A DNA stretch of 64,000 nt, taken from the NCBI GenBank assembly GCA_963513935.1, contig OY740765.1, positions 122,269,362-122,333,361 on the forward strand. Reading direction: 5' to 3'. Shown piece after piece: positions 1 through 10,984 of this stretch. The number at the start of each line of letters is the position of its first letter. Within the stretch, counting starts at the first letter, position 1. The notes beneath the pieces are model-generated. The model searched no databases. It was not told the DNA's origin and saw only the letters and a program-made list of their open reading frames with translations. The DNA comes from Aphrophora alni. Taxonomy: Eukaryota; Arthropoda; Insecta; Hemiptera; Aphrophoridae. The position numbers were made by a program, and so were the translations under genes.

Positions 1-164
1 TATTTGTATGACTTTATACTTCGAGTTGAAAAAAAGTTGTACTGGCTCTACCTATAAGCCAGTTGCTGACTATTAACTAGAACTCAGAGCGGCCGGGCGA
101 GGACTAATTGGGGTGGTGATGCCCGACTAACCATACTAAGCTCTCAGCCGCCACGAACCTTTGT

Positions 165-350
165 GACGGGTATAACAAAATACAAGTATTTGTAAATGGA
201 TGTTTGCGAAGATTCTAAATGATTTGGTGACCTCTAGGATTAAGAATAAAGATCTCTTGAGACAGGCAAAACAGAGATCAATGGAAGCGGAGATAAAAAA
301 AGGAAATAGTGTTGGATCGGGCATGTCATGAGACAGCCGGATTTCATAAC
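165..350 (+). pseudogene. LINE reverse-transcriptase C-terminal remnant 1
   Basis: Decayed tail of a non-LTR retrotransposon polymerase. Around 165-210 a stretch reads QVFVNGCLRR. From 228 one frame reads RIKNKDLLRQAKQRSMEAEI and then, after an in-frame TAG, CWIGHVMRQPDF. The W-I-G-H-x-[LM]-R pattern is typical of the region after the thumb in RTE/CR1-like insect LINEs. The palm and endonuclease parts are not present, and the left end may lie outside the window. Family assignment is from recognition, not alignment. Confidence 0.6.
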
Positions 351-755
351 GGTTTTTGGAGGTTAGATTTTATAACGTGTTGAGCGCTCAAAGCTAAGCA
401 CGACCTCTATCTGAGAAGATCAGGTAAATTTGTTAGAAATGTTTTTGTAGCCAGGATACCTCAATGCATCGATTTGTTGACCCATAACACATTGTTCTCT
501 ATAATACGGAAAAGTAATATGGAAAAGTAGAATGAGTAAACAAAATAATAATTAAACACATTTTGCTTTATTCAACAACCATGAAACAAATTATGTGAAG
601 TCAACATTATTGGATTTAATCCTATCACAGTAACAAGATGTTGAACCTTACCCTACTCTAGTAAAATGTAAGCGTTTAGTGAAAAACTTATCATATGTTC
701 GAAATGACTATAAAAACAAATTTATAATATTTATAAAACTCCTGTCTTTCGTCTA
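351..755. other. unassigned AT-rich spacer
   Basis: No coding pattern, RNA gene or repeat recognised between two LINE remnants. Confidence 0.5.
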
Positions 756-1605
756 GCTTTGTGGAGGAGATGGAGTGCGGGAGAGATGTGTGCTCTCTCC
801 GCTTCTTTATGTTAGTGATATACTGCATAAGGACGTAGACTACAGTGGGATATGGATGAGAGATTGAAGGATTTGGACTTTGCAGATGACATCTATCTCA
901 AATAATTATTGATATAAGGGAGAAAATGCAAGATCTGGACAGGGAAGCTGAAATGACAGGCCTGAAGATCACCACAAGAAAAAACAATCATCTTAGATTG
1001 ATCAAAACAATAGAACAGATCTAAGATTGAACAATACAATAGAACAGACTTGGCTGTGGAAGGGGAGGAACTATAGAAACGGATGCGGACGTGCTCAGTA
1101 AGCTGAAGAAGGCAAGCCCCTTCCTTTATCCTGATGAGGCATATATGAAAATAATAAAACTGACGGTATTTGAAACCAATATCATATCCGTCTTAATCTA
1201 CGGCTGTGAGATTTCGAAAGAGTCGTGAAACAAATAGAGCAATTCAAACATTCGCTAATGTATATCTGAGGTATATTTCAACATACGATGAGTCAGAATA
1301 GTGAGGAACAAGCACCTGTTGGAATGGAGCTATTGAAAGGCCAGTAAGAACAAAAATCAAAAAGAAAGTGAAGGTGGAATGACCATGTTTTAAAGTAGGG
1401 GAGGATGAGGTTGTGACGCAGGCTTTGTAATGGAATCCCCAGGGACGCAGAAGGGGAGGACGGCCAAGGATAATATGGAGGCCAACGGTGGAGAGGTGTA
1501 GAGATAGTTGCGATTGGAGTGGAAGATGTTGGGAGAGGTGAAGACGATGACGCTGGACAGGATGAGGTAGAGGTCCTTCGTTTCTGTCCTATGTTTTTTG
1601 AGGGA
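756..1605 (+). pseudogene. LINE reverse-transcriptase remnant 2 (palm to C-terminus)
   Basis: Broken reverse transcriptase of a non-LTR retrotransposon, which would copy its own RNA at a nicked target. In order, the sequence shows GVRERCVLSPLL (about 772-807), then LKDLDFADDIYL (from about 868) carrying the FADD catalytic box, GLKITTRKTN, TETDADVLSKLKKA (about 1077), VFETNIISVLIYGCE (about 1167) and ALQWNPQGRRRGGRPRIIWR (about 1417-1478). This order matches the palm, thumb and post-thumb layout of RTE-like LINEs. Frames change several times and there are stops, so it is dead. No endonuclease domain is seen upstream, so the copy is 5' truncated, as is usual for LINEs. Confidence 0.8.
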
Positions 1606-1949
1606 ATATAAGGTAATAAATTAGTCCCTTCCTCCACTAAAAAACTAACCTACGACTAATTTTTATTTCTATAGTTTTAAGTTATGTGAAAGATTGCCCT
1701 TTGTTATTTACACAATTAATAAACCTACCATCTGTAGTTCTCGTAAATAGCCCTAATTGTTAATAAGTTTAACTTCATGACTGGAGGTTATTAGAATCTT
1801 TCGAAATCAGAACAGAAAGATAGACAGGAGTGTTTATTTTCGTCATGGTGTTGGATGATGTGATGAGAACGGTAAAGAAGTAGAGCAAAAGGTTTGCAAT
1901 GGGGACTAATGGATTGGTTTGAAAACATGGTTTATTTACGATTTATTTT

Positions 1950-2600
1950 TCAAATCGCATAAAAATTGCGATATGAATGAAAAACTTGAAAAACTCCAAC
2001 ATGAAGGAAGGGAAGTTGGATTGAAGATAAATTTTGACAAAACAAAGGAAACTCAACTCAAGGAACTAATAAAATAGTTTAATTATCAAGGACGGGACCA
2101 TAGAAGAATTAGAACAATTGCAATATCTTTGGTAGTATATCAAAGAATAGAGGAACAGATGAAGAAGGTCAAAGAGGTATTTGGGCAACTTGCGCCACTT
2201 TAGCGATTGCAACAGCTAAAAAGAACAACTAAACTTAGGATTTTCGAAACTAATGTAAAATCTGTGCTTTTATGTGACTGTCAAACATGTAAATTCACAA
2301 AGTTTATTCTAACAAGTTACAGGTATTTGTAACAGGGAATTTGTAATATTTTATTGGCCAGAGCGGATTTCATAGGAAGAATTATGGAAGATATATTGAA
2401 GTCTATATTATTAAGGAAATAATAAAGAAAAGGGAAGTATAGTTGGTTAGGCCATATCCTGAGAAGGTCTAGGAACAATATAAGTTGTGGAACTACCAAG
2501 GAAGAAGGAAACGAGGATCACAGAAAAAAACTTGAAGACAGTGTCTCCACAGAATGATTCATAAGAGCCGATGATATATCTAGACGTATCAACTGTGGAG
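1950..2600 (+). pseudogene. LINE reverse-transcriptase remnant 3 (palm to C-terminus)
   Basis: Another decayed copy of the same kind of polymerase in the same orientation. Recognisable pieces are KLEKLQHEGREVGLKINFDK (about 1982), IEELEQLQYL, TKLRIFETNVKSVLL (about 2230) and KGKYSWLGHILRR (about 2430). They parallel the thumb and WIGH region of the remnants at 165-350 and 756-1605, but the wording differs, so this is a separate insertion or a diverged duplicate. Frameshifts and stops make it non-coding. Confidence 0.7.
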
Positions 2601-3673
2601 CAGAGGAGGAGGAGAATGACCTGTATACTCTCTTTTATGCCAGGGATGGAAACCTTGCAAGTACGCACTTGAGGAGGATATCGAAACAGAATTAACTATA
2701 CTATGCTATAAAGCAAAAAAAAGTGGTATCTGGTAGAGATATATGTTATGAATGGTAGAGACTGGAAATTGTGAATTCTAAGGTAGATCAACTAAGACAA
2801 ATCTAAACAGCAATGGGAAGAATAAAGAAGACACTTTGTTAACGATAGCGGCCAGTTAGACAAAAAGTAAAACTGAAATGTGATCCCTTGTCTATCCAGT
2901 GACGACTGGCATCACATAAGATGAAAAGATATAAAGGTGGGGTTTAATAGGTATACCTCGGGGAGAGACGCACACGGGAGGGCACGTATGACCCTCTTAT
3001 GATGAAGTAATACAATCCCCCACCTCCTCGGAAGGAAAAGTACAAGCTACACAAAATTATTCGTCTGGGGAAAAGGTCTAATTTATTACATATTGTTAGA
3101 TAAATTTTATTTTGTAGTTTAAAATAATGAATCTAAGGAAGGTTTTAAAAAGAGAGCAGTTTGGAATCAATTTTTAAATTCGGGTGAGTTTCGTGCAATA
3201 TATTGCAATCATTAGTTAGTCATTTAGATATGGACGGTATAGTTTCTTTTTGTCGTCGAAACGGTCGGTAGCAAAATATTCTTCCTGAAATCCTTTAAAA
3301 CTGTACTTTAAACCGAGCAGTAATACAAACTGAGCTTGCAACCTTTGTAGGGAAAAGTATATCATAAAATACTGTTTAAAAATTATCTAACTAAAATATC
3401 AAGAAATAAAAATTTAAGGCAACCAATATTTGATTGGATTTTGTGTGTTGATTTAATTTATACTAATAAACGTGAGGAAAGGAAATTGTGATAGTATTTA
3501 TTAAAGTATTAAAGTAAAATATTGTAATAATTGTTACTACTAATTATACTTTTTTTAAATGTTAAAACTATTCTTTTTGTTTATTACTTACAATTATTAT
3601 TATTTTATAAATGCGGATTATCTGAATATGTGTTTTCAATTTACTGTAAATGTGTCATTACATGTTGTAAAAT
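2601..3673. other. unassigned AT-rich DNA
   Basis: No feature recognised. A short GC-richer stretch near 2930-3040 has no coding pattern I can name. Confidence 0.5.
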
Positions 3674-4365
3674 GTACAGCTGTTTGTCTGTAAATGTAAT
3701 GTGTAATCTACAGCTGTTTGTTATGTTATGTAATTTGCATTTATTTGTCTGTAATGTAATCTACAGCTGTTTGCCTGTAATTGTGTTTACAGATATGTGT
3801 CTGTATATGATGGGCAATCTACAGGTGTTTGTTTGTAAATTTTTAGTGTAATCTACAGCTATGTGTCTCCATATGTTGAACAATATATAGCTGTTAGTCT
3901 GTGATCTGCATATGTTGTGAATCCTGCAACTATTTATCTGCATATGTTGTGAAATATACAGCTATTTGTCTGTATATGTTATGAAATCTACAGCTGTTTG
4001 TCTGTATATGTTGAGCAACTTACAGCTAGTCGTTTGCATATGTTGTGAATTTTACAGCTATTTGTCTCTATACATTGTGAAATCTATAGCTGTTTTTTCT
4101 GCATATGTAGTAAAATCTACAGTTGTTTATCTGTATATGTTGTACAATCTATAGCTGCTAGCCTTTAAGTGTGTTATGAAACAATACACTGTGAAAACTA
4201 TGGCTGTTTGTCTGCATATGTTGTGAAATCTACAGCTATTTGTCTCTATACGTTGTGAAATCTATAGCTGTTTTTCTGTATATGTGGTGAAATCTACAGT
4301 TTTTCATCTGTAATATGTTGTACAATCTCTAGCTGTTGGTCTGTAGGTGTGTTGTGAAACAATAG
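3674..4365 (+). repeat. 32-bp-unit minisatellite (degenerate)
   Basis: About 20 diverged units built on ATCTACAGCTGTTTGTCTGT followed by ATATGTTGTGAA. Successive CAGCT cores at about 3991, 4023 and 4055 give a 32-bp period; other units are slightly longer or shorter. A block near 4050-4170 is repeated almost in order at 4225-4370, suggesting a higher-order duplication. Reading frames in this block simply follow the repeat and are not taken as genes. Confidence 0.85.
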
Positions 4366-6454
4366 ATTCATCCCATTTCAACAAAATCCTATGTGCCATT
4401 TTCATTTCATAAATTTATAAACAAACAATAAATTATTGTTGAACAATACTTGATTTCGAACTAAGAACTTCCGGTGAGATGACGACCCATAAGATTATTT
4501 ATGTTAAAGTCATATAAGTCATAAAAACTGATTTTGTGGAAATCTCAGTTTTGGTCTTATGTCAGCTACCCAACACAGTCAGATATGGATTTTTTTTTTG
4601 TAAAGCCTGTAGAAAAGCCAAAAATATAATAATTATTTTTAAATATGTCATTAGTATTATTTAAATGAGTGTATTACTGATCGCGATAACAGCGTAGTTT
4701 GTGTACGACATTGTGTTGTATGACCCTGCTGGTATCTCATAATGATTTATTTGAGACCTACTTTCTCCTTTATCAAAACACGGCCATTAGATGAGAGTAT
4801 GATAGGTATGCAGAATCGTTGTGCATTCATACATTACATGACGAAAAACGTCATGCCCGTTTTATCATAAACAAAATTATTTTAAAAAAATAATAATTAA
4901 TCTCAGTTTAGACAGAGACAACCTCCAATTTTGGTGTTTGTAATAGCTCTACAGTATATTTCCACACGTCTTTTTACAGTGAAATATAGTTTTTGAAAGA
5001 TGTTTTATATACATTTTCCTAAATACAATTATATATAATTACTTTTTCGTCATACTGCTTCAAAAACAACTGTTTTCAATACATACATTGAGATGCTAAA
5101 GTTATTCTTTTTAGTCCTAGTACCTAAAAACATCAGCTGAGGTCGAGGTCATCAGCTGTTACTTCTTTTATACCAATTAATTAACGTTTGTAATGAACCT
5201 ATAAGAACTACTAATACTCTCGATTGTAAATAACCGATAAAACAGCTGTTACTATCGTTATACTTAGGGTACCACTAGCACAAACGAAACACCTGTAATA
5301 ACTGCAAACTTGTGCAACTTATGTAAACTTTTGAAAGTAAATAGGTTATAATATTTTAGTTTTTGTGAAATTGTTTTCATATATTTTTGCAGTATAAAGA
5401 AAAATATAGTTCATCACCAATATAAGATTTTCGATCCTCCCTAATATTCCGGCCTCGGCCATTAAACTTTAGCTTGTATCGAAAAGCTTCACTTTTGGTT
5501 CTAGTGATGAAATAAAATATGTTATTAGAACTTTATTTATGTCATTATAATTTTTATTTTTATAATTGAAATCGCTCTTCTAAATGTATTTTCAAAAACA
5601 AGATTTTTGCTACATTTAGTATTTTAGATGATGATAATATTTTATATACCCATAATAAAGATGTTTAGATACTTTTAGGAAACCTAAAATTTATTTATTT
5701 TTTGTAACTCTTTCAAATGAATCAAAAAAGTAATTGTTCAATATCCTAAAAAACTACTTTACTTTATTTTTTTTCGAACACGGTAATATATAACTTTTCA
5801 AATGTTTCTTATAATTTTTTAAAATAACCCTACAAAACCACACTTCCCGTGGCACCGAAGGGAGTTAGTTCTAATTAGTTAATAAGTTATCAAATAAGAT
5901 TTTTTTTAAATAAAAATTTTAAAGATAACTTACCGTACTGCGAGACCTTTCACAACTGTATATGATTCGTAAACGCCGAGAGAATTAAAAGAAAGGTTTT
6001 GCCAGTACATTCGGCGGATAATGGTTATGTAATTAGACAATTATCCATTTCGTATAGGCTATAACGGAATTCTTTGGTTTATTGCCTTTTGTTAGGTGTT
6101 AATTACACGATTATATCCAAGTAGATTTTTACAAACAAAGCAATCAAAATCGATTACATGTCACTTATTCCCTATCTGCAATTTTCTTACCAGTAATTTT
6201 TTATTTATGTGTGAATGAAATTTGACGATTGTATTTTAATTAGCTATATAAGGCAAGTTAGGTAATCGTAAAAAAAAATTGTTAATTTAGGCAACAATAT
6301 AATCTTCAAGGGACATATCCTCAGGAAACCGATAAAGTGATTTTTCGACATACCGTTTACAAAGAAAAGCATAGATTAACTAACAATATTATAGAAAAAC
6401 TGGTTTTGAACTATTAGTTCAAATGTTGTCCCGTTCTCATTAATTACCCTCAGA
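4366..6454. other. unassigned AT-rich DNA
   Basis: About 2.1 kb with no coding region, RNA gene or named repeat that I can support. Confidence 0.5.
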
Positions 6455-6575
6455 AGTGCTAAATTACATCAGAGTTTTCCCAACAAATGTATGGTCGAAG
6501 AAGCGCCACAAAATGGCCTTCTAGTTTTCCAGATTGAATTCCTTTAGTTTATTTCCTGTAGGGCTATTTGGAAAT
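6455..6575 (+). pseudogene. Tc1/mariner-like transposase scrap
   Basis: One frame reads FSQQMYGRRSATKWPSSFPD, then a stop, IPLVYFL, a stop and GYLE. The pattern G-R-R-x-A-T-x-W-P-x-x-[SF]-P-D followed by P-L-x-[YF]-F-L-x-G-Y-L matches the segment around the second catalytic acidic residue of Tc1/mariner-type DDE transposases. Only about 40 codons survive, with two stops. Terminal inverted repeats were not found. Confidence 0.55.
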
Positions 6576-8590
6576 GAATGTTTATGAGCATAGCATGGAT
6601 TAACTAACAATAGTGTAGAAAAATACGTTTTTAACTTTTAGTCCAAAGTTTAACTTCTTAGTTCATTCTCTAGAGGTTAACTTCTTATCAGTTGTTCAGG
6701 AACCATTTTGTCTAATACATGTGTACTTATGTGTACTTATTGATTTCGAGTGATTTATTATCAATTGTGTTCTTGATTTTGTTGTTGGCTTTTACTCACA
6801 TTACTTTTTTTAATGAAAAAAAAAATAAATAAATACTCTCTTTTAAAAAAATATTTTTGAAACTCCCTGCGCAGGAAAATAATATTTAGTTAAATAATCA
6901 GATAGTAAATGTAACAGGTTTCTGAAGAGTTGTCACGTAAATGTTTTTCTTGTGTTATGGCAGAGTAAAAATGAAATAAGTCTGAAATGTTATTCTTCAT
7001 AATTTAGTATCGAAGTAAAATTATTCTGTATTCACCAAAATAAAGGGAACATTTAGGAGTAACTGTAGAGGGAAAACATTAATATGATTACATTTAAAAA
7101 AGAGACGAAAATATGAATTTTATAATTTTTTGGCATTCCCTCTATATAGAACTTGAGTTTTAGCACATCTTGTAGATAGCTCCAATCTAGAGTTTTCCAA
7201 TAAAGTTTCTATTACCTTCCTACGCAAACTAGAAGCTTAGATATTGCAATACTTTCGCACAAATCTGTGTATACAACTACAAAGCTCGTTAGGCCTAGCC
7301 GACGTCAATACATAATTATTAGCCGGTCAATACAATATTATTAAAGCAAAACCAAATTCTTTGGAAAATACTAAATTAAGTTTCTATAAAGCTGTGTCAA
7401 TTCAATAAATTCTTGAAACTTCGGCGGTGAATAAACAACAAACATTTCTTGGAAAAAAGTTAAGAATTTCTTGAGAAGGGATTAAGTTGGAAAACCCAAC
7501 TCTACCTGTACTCTGTGCATGACAAAGGATTGCAATACAACGACATTGTTTAAAACCAACTGGTATACCAAATGCCTTAGTAGTTTTTGACTGTTTTGGT
7601 CTTTGTCTGCAAGTCAAGATCTTGTCAGAATTTTCAAAATATTTATTGCTCATTTGTTACTGCCAATGCTAGCTGGTAAAAATATGAGGTGAAAATATAA
7701 AACGGTGATAAAAAAATAACCAAAAATCTTCATTGTGAAAATAAAATATATGAAAATTTTGATTGCAAAGTAGGAAAATTTCTAATAATTGTAAGTTTTT
7801 TTTTTTAATGTAGGCCAATTAATATGTACATTTAAAAATTGTATAATGTAAAACTTTATATTCAAGCAAAGAATTGATTGAATAAACAATTGATAATAAA
7901 TTCAAATAAAAGTGGTGATTCGATCATTGTTTTTTGATAACTTATTTTATTTAGTCCAGCGTTTGGCGGTAAAAAAGGGCACCTCACAACATAGATTTTC
8001 ATGAAAATTTGGGATATAGCCCATCTTACAATCTTTTTTCAAAAGTTATATGTGCCCGATGAGCGCTTCATGCTTTTTAGGAATGAAAACTACCCTAATG
8101 ACAAAAATTTAAACTAATAAAAACAAAGAAGTAAGCTTTTTATAGGCTGAAATCTTGTTTCAATGAAAAGAATGAATATTTCTTTATGTTTTTGACTGTA
8201 GTTTGTATTGTTTCTCAACGTTTCAACCCCTTAAGACCAAATGTGAAAAATATATTTGTATTTAAAATTGTAATTATATTTTGAAGTATTTTAATAGTGC
8301 ATCTACATTGTATCAATTATTGTGTTATTTTGTAGTGAAGTGTTTAAAAAAAAAAAATTGGAGACACTAAATGTTTTCGTCTCCTGTCTCCTCCAATATC
8401 TCGATTATTTATGAATATATCAATCTGAAGTTCACAGAGGTTATCGACAGGGAAGTTCTGAATAGAACACAATTTGATTCTAAAAGATAGCTACAAATGT
8501 TCCTGAGAAGTAAACAGTAATTTGAAAAAAGGGAACATTTCCGGAGAGGGGGTGAAGAGGATTTGTACTAAAAAATGTAATAAATATATA
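6576..8590. other. unassigned AT-rich DNA
   Basis: No supported feature. A minus-strand open frame of 83 codons at 7402-7653 has no recognisable motif and is not called. Confidence 0.5.
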
Positions 8591-8733
8591 AACAAACTTG
8601 TAGGTCTGTGTATGTGCTTATATAATAATATATAATCAAATGTCTAGGTCAGCACATGTGGTTATATATAAACAAATAAGTAGGTCAGTGTATGTGCTTA
8701 TATATAAACAAATGTCTAGGTCAGTGTATGTGC
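8591..8733 (+). repeat. 36-bp tandem repeat, about 4 copies
   Basis: Four imperfect copies of a unit like AAACAAATAAGTAGGTCAGT followed by GTATGTGCTTATATAT. The two right-hand copies are the cleanest and the first carries an AT insertion. Confidence 0.8.
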
Positions 8734-9119
8734 CCCAAACCCTCCACTTCCCTCCCCTCCCCTCTTCGGGGTGAGGATTGAAGTCTTGTCGGGATCAATG
8801 ATATGGAAACGTGTAGGCGCTGTTTCAAGACCATAGCGATATGTGGGTACATCGGGAATATATGGATTAATTATTATGAACTATCAAGATCCTTTTATAT
8901 ATACCGAACAAGATCTAGTAGTCTAAGGGTATAGTATGAAGGAGACAAATGTGTATAGACATAATAATTCTCCAATTCAAAAAAAAATCTAGTATAAGTA
9001 AGATATATAAAACGATTATAGGGCGAATAATTGAGGAAGAAAAAAGGTCAAGGAATACAGCTAAAATCTAAAGAATATAAATTTGATAACACTAATATGA
9101 AATAAATATTCGAACGTTA
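8734..9119. other. unassigned spacer left of the virus-like element
   Basis: Begins with a CCCTCCACTTCCCTCCCCTC pyrimidine tract, then AT-rich DNA. I see no terminal inverted repeat that would mark the left end of the virus-like element. Confidence 0.4.
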
Positions 9120-9262
9120 AACACAAATATGTTTATTTGGATAATCCTAATGAGTTATGCAAAAGATTGAAGTTGTTATTTTCTTCTCATGAGTCTGGTA
9201 ATACTGGTCATACGAATGAAGTTATTTCTATTCTCGAAGAATTCGTTGAAGTGGGTTTCATA
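9120..9262 (+). pseudogene. small conserved protein of Polinton/adintovirus-like elements (remnant)
   Basis: From about 9126 one frame reads YLDNPNELCKRLKLLFSSHE followed by SGNTGHTNEVISILEEF without a stop, about 45 codons. This N-P-N-E-L...G-N-T-x-H-x-N-E-[IV] pattern is one I associate with short proteins of virus-like elements in arthropod genomes; its function is not known to me. It lies just upstream of the fibre-like gene on the same strand. No start codon is clear. Confidence 0.45.
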
Positions 9263-9264
9263 AT

Positions 9265-10060
9265 AAAAAAAGAATTTTGAGTGTTGATAAATTTGGACGT
9301 CATTCTAAACGACAAAGAGGGCTTCAAGGACCTCCAGGTAGAGGATTTGAATTGAGGACAAGTAAAGATTATACTATGCAAAATAAAAAAATTACAATAT
9401 GTAGAGAATCCGTCGGAAGACATGGACGCAGTCAATTTGAAAACTATGAAAGATATGTGTTTTTCGTCCAATACTGACAAATCAAACTATTATAACGGTC
9501 AAGAGAAAATCATTAGAAATAAGCTTCACCCGAATTTGATAGTGATGTCGTTACCAAATTGTATTTTGAAAAGAATTCTTTACCTTATTTAAAAGACCCT
9601 CATAAACAAGTGTCTTTTTGAATATATAAAAAATAGAAAATATTAGCCAGTCTCAACGTGATAATGGCACTGTAAATTTAGCATATTTAAAACAAAATGT
9701 ATATATGAAGATACCGGCTGAAGAAACGCTCTCGTTTTATAATAAGAAATTGAAAAATATAGCAGAAGCCACCTCAGATGGTGACGTGGTAAATTTAAGA
9801 TTTTAAAAACAAAATGTATTTATGAAAACTGGAGTCCCGTTTGGAATTTAAATAAGAGAAAATTGACTAATATAAGAACTGAGGAAATCGAAGATGCTGT
9901 ATCATTAGAAATAGTTCTGCAAAATGTTTATTTATTAGATTAGCGAGATAAGTCTAGTACGCCTATTGAATACGCGGCTTGGCTTAAAGATTTATGGACA
10001 AACCCTGAATTTAGTTTAGTTGCAAATAAACCTTCGCTTCATTAATATCAGTTTAAACCT
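9265..10060 (+). pseudogene. fibre-like virion protein with repeated N-K-x-[IL]-x-N motif (broken)
   Basis: Begins ILSVDKFGRH...KRQRGLQGPPGRGFEL (about 9273-9354), a Gly-Pro-Pro-Gly head, then a motif resembling the repeat of phage and virus tail fibres: a first copy NKKIT...VENPSEDMDAVNLKTM (about 9380-9445, crossing a +1/-1 frameshift), a second core copy NKKLKNIAEATSDGDVVNLR (about 9745-9804) and a third RKLTNIRTEEIEDAVSLEIV (about 9860-9919). A half copy, GTVNLAYLKQNVYMK, lies near 9665. The end reads STPIEYAAWLKDLW (about 9958). At least two frameshifts and stops disable it. By analogy it would be an attachment or spike-like structural protein; that role is inference. Confidence 0.55.
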
Positions 10061-10149
10061 ATGAGATAATAGATAAGCCGGTTTATTGTAAGAAACGAGG
10101 ATAACGGCCGCAATATAGCGGTAGTAGACTATATTACGTCATTGGTGAC

Positions 10150-10640
10150 GTAATTAATAAAGCTATCGATAATAATCCACCTCTATAATTACATCTTCCT
10201 GGATACCAGTGTTGCGGTCCTGGGAAGAATTCAGATAAGAGATTACAACGGGGAGACCGGGCATTAATAAATAATTGTACCTCACCTGTAAATCATACGA
10301 TTTTGCCTATCAGAAATATTGTGATTCAGTAATTAAATATTGAGCTTGATTTGTGAGATAATATTATATAGAACAAAATCTCGAATACAAGATCTCACAA
10401 AAAATATGTTTACTTTATCAAACGCGTTTCAACGACAAAGTCACCATCCTCAGTGATACATAAGCTACAATAACTAAACTATAACTATATAATATAGTGA
10501 TTCAACGAGACGTAATATAGAGGACAGAGAATTGATCGAAAAATCGTGGGAGAGAGTGAAGTCACAAGTCAGTGATTGATGCGAAAAATCAGCCGCTTAT
10601 TCTGACTGATAGAATGAAAAAAAAAAAAGAAGAAAATTTG
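10150..10640 (+). pseudogene. phospholipase A2-like virion protein (parvovirus VP1u/Polinton type), interrupted
   Basis: The frame from about 10189 reads LHLPGYQCCGPGKNSDKRLQ and RGDRALINN. The Y-x-C-C-G-P-G segment corresponds to the calcium-binding loop of secreted-type phospholipase A2 domains carried by parvoviruses and by virus-like elements, where the enzyme helps virions leave endosomes. Further on, YDFAYQKY (about 10303) sits where the catalytic His-Asp pair is expected, but the His is Tyr. After a small insertion (10329-10491) the coding pattern resumes with RRNIEDRELIEKSWERV (about 10507). Frameshifts occur before YDFAY and after the insertion. The lost His and the breaks mean it is inactive. 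Confidence 0.6.
10329..10491 (-). mobile_element. short insertion resembling a Penelope-like element terminus with hammerhead-like core
   Basis: A 163-bp insert flanked by a 13-bp near-perfect duplication (10316-10328 and 10492-10504; ATATTGTGATTCA against ATATAGTGATTCA). On the minus strand it carries CTGAGGA, a pairable GGTGAC-TTT-GTCGTT hairpin and GAAAC (about 10427-10453), the order of a hammerhead ribozyme core. Hammerhead motifs are established for Penelope-like retroelement termini. Only the terminus is present, no GIY-YIG or RT gene. The ribozyme reading is a suggestion; the insertion itself is well supported by the duplication and by coding pattern on both sides. Confidence 0.5.
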
Positions 10641-10689
10641 GTGGATGTATTAAAAAAGAAGTGATAAATCGGAAAATTCAAAAATTTTA

Positions 10690-10960
10690 AATATATTGAA
10701 AGCAATAAAAAATATAATTACCGGTGTAGGATTGTATGTAAGCCCGTATGTTATGGGTGAAAGTTTTAAAAGAAAAAAAGAAAATGAATCGCCGTACACA
10801 ACGAAAATAATTAATTCACTTCTAAAAACGCCATTATCGAATATCGATATAGAGTTCTATGATAGAAAAATTATAAATACCGTGTTTTAGAAGTGTTTTT
10901 AAGCGAGACTAATTACCACAAAACATTTTTGTCAACGAAGCAGCATAATTATAAATTGTA
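10690..10960 (+). pseudogene. end of PLA2-region protein plus adenain-type protease remnant
   Basis: A frame open from 10696 to 10890 ends in LKTPLSNIDIEFYDRK. One base out of frame it continues as IPCFRSVFKRD, a stop, and LPQNIFVNEAA (to about 10960). The segment L-[ST]-N-I-D-I...I-P-x-F-R-x-V-F-x-R-D...[NE]-E is the N-terminal part of the Ulp1/adenain-like cysteine protease of Polintons, which matures virion proteins. The catalytic His/Cys region is not visible, so only the front of the gene remains. Alternatively the first 40 codons belong to the preceding protein's tail; I cannot place the boundary. Confidence 0.5.
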
Positions 10961-10984
10961 AATAATCTCGTTTTTATTTGCAAT

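Noticed and set aside
7402..7653. 83-codon minus-strand frame
   Set aside because: No motif, no supporting neighbours and AT-rich flanks; expected by chance in 64 kb.
9208..9480. 90-codon minus-strand frame
   Set aside because: It lies opposite the fibre-like gene, whose plus-strand motifs are convincing.
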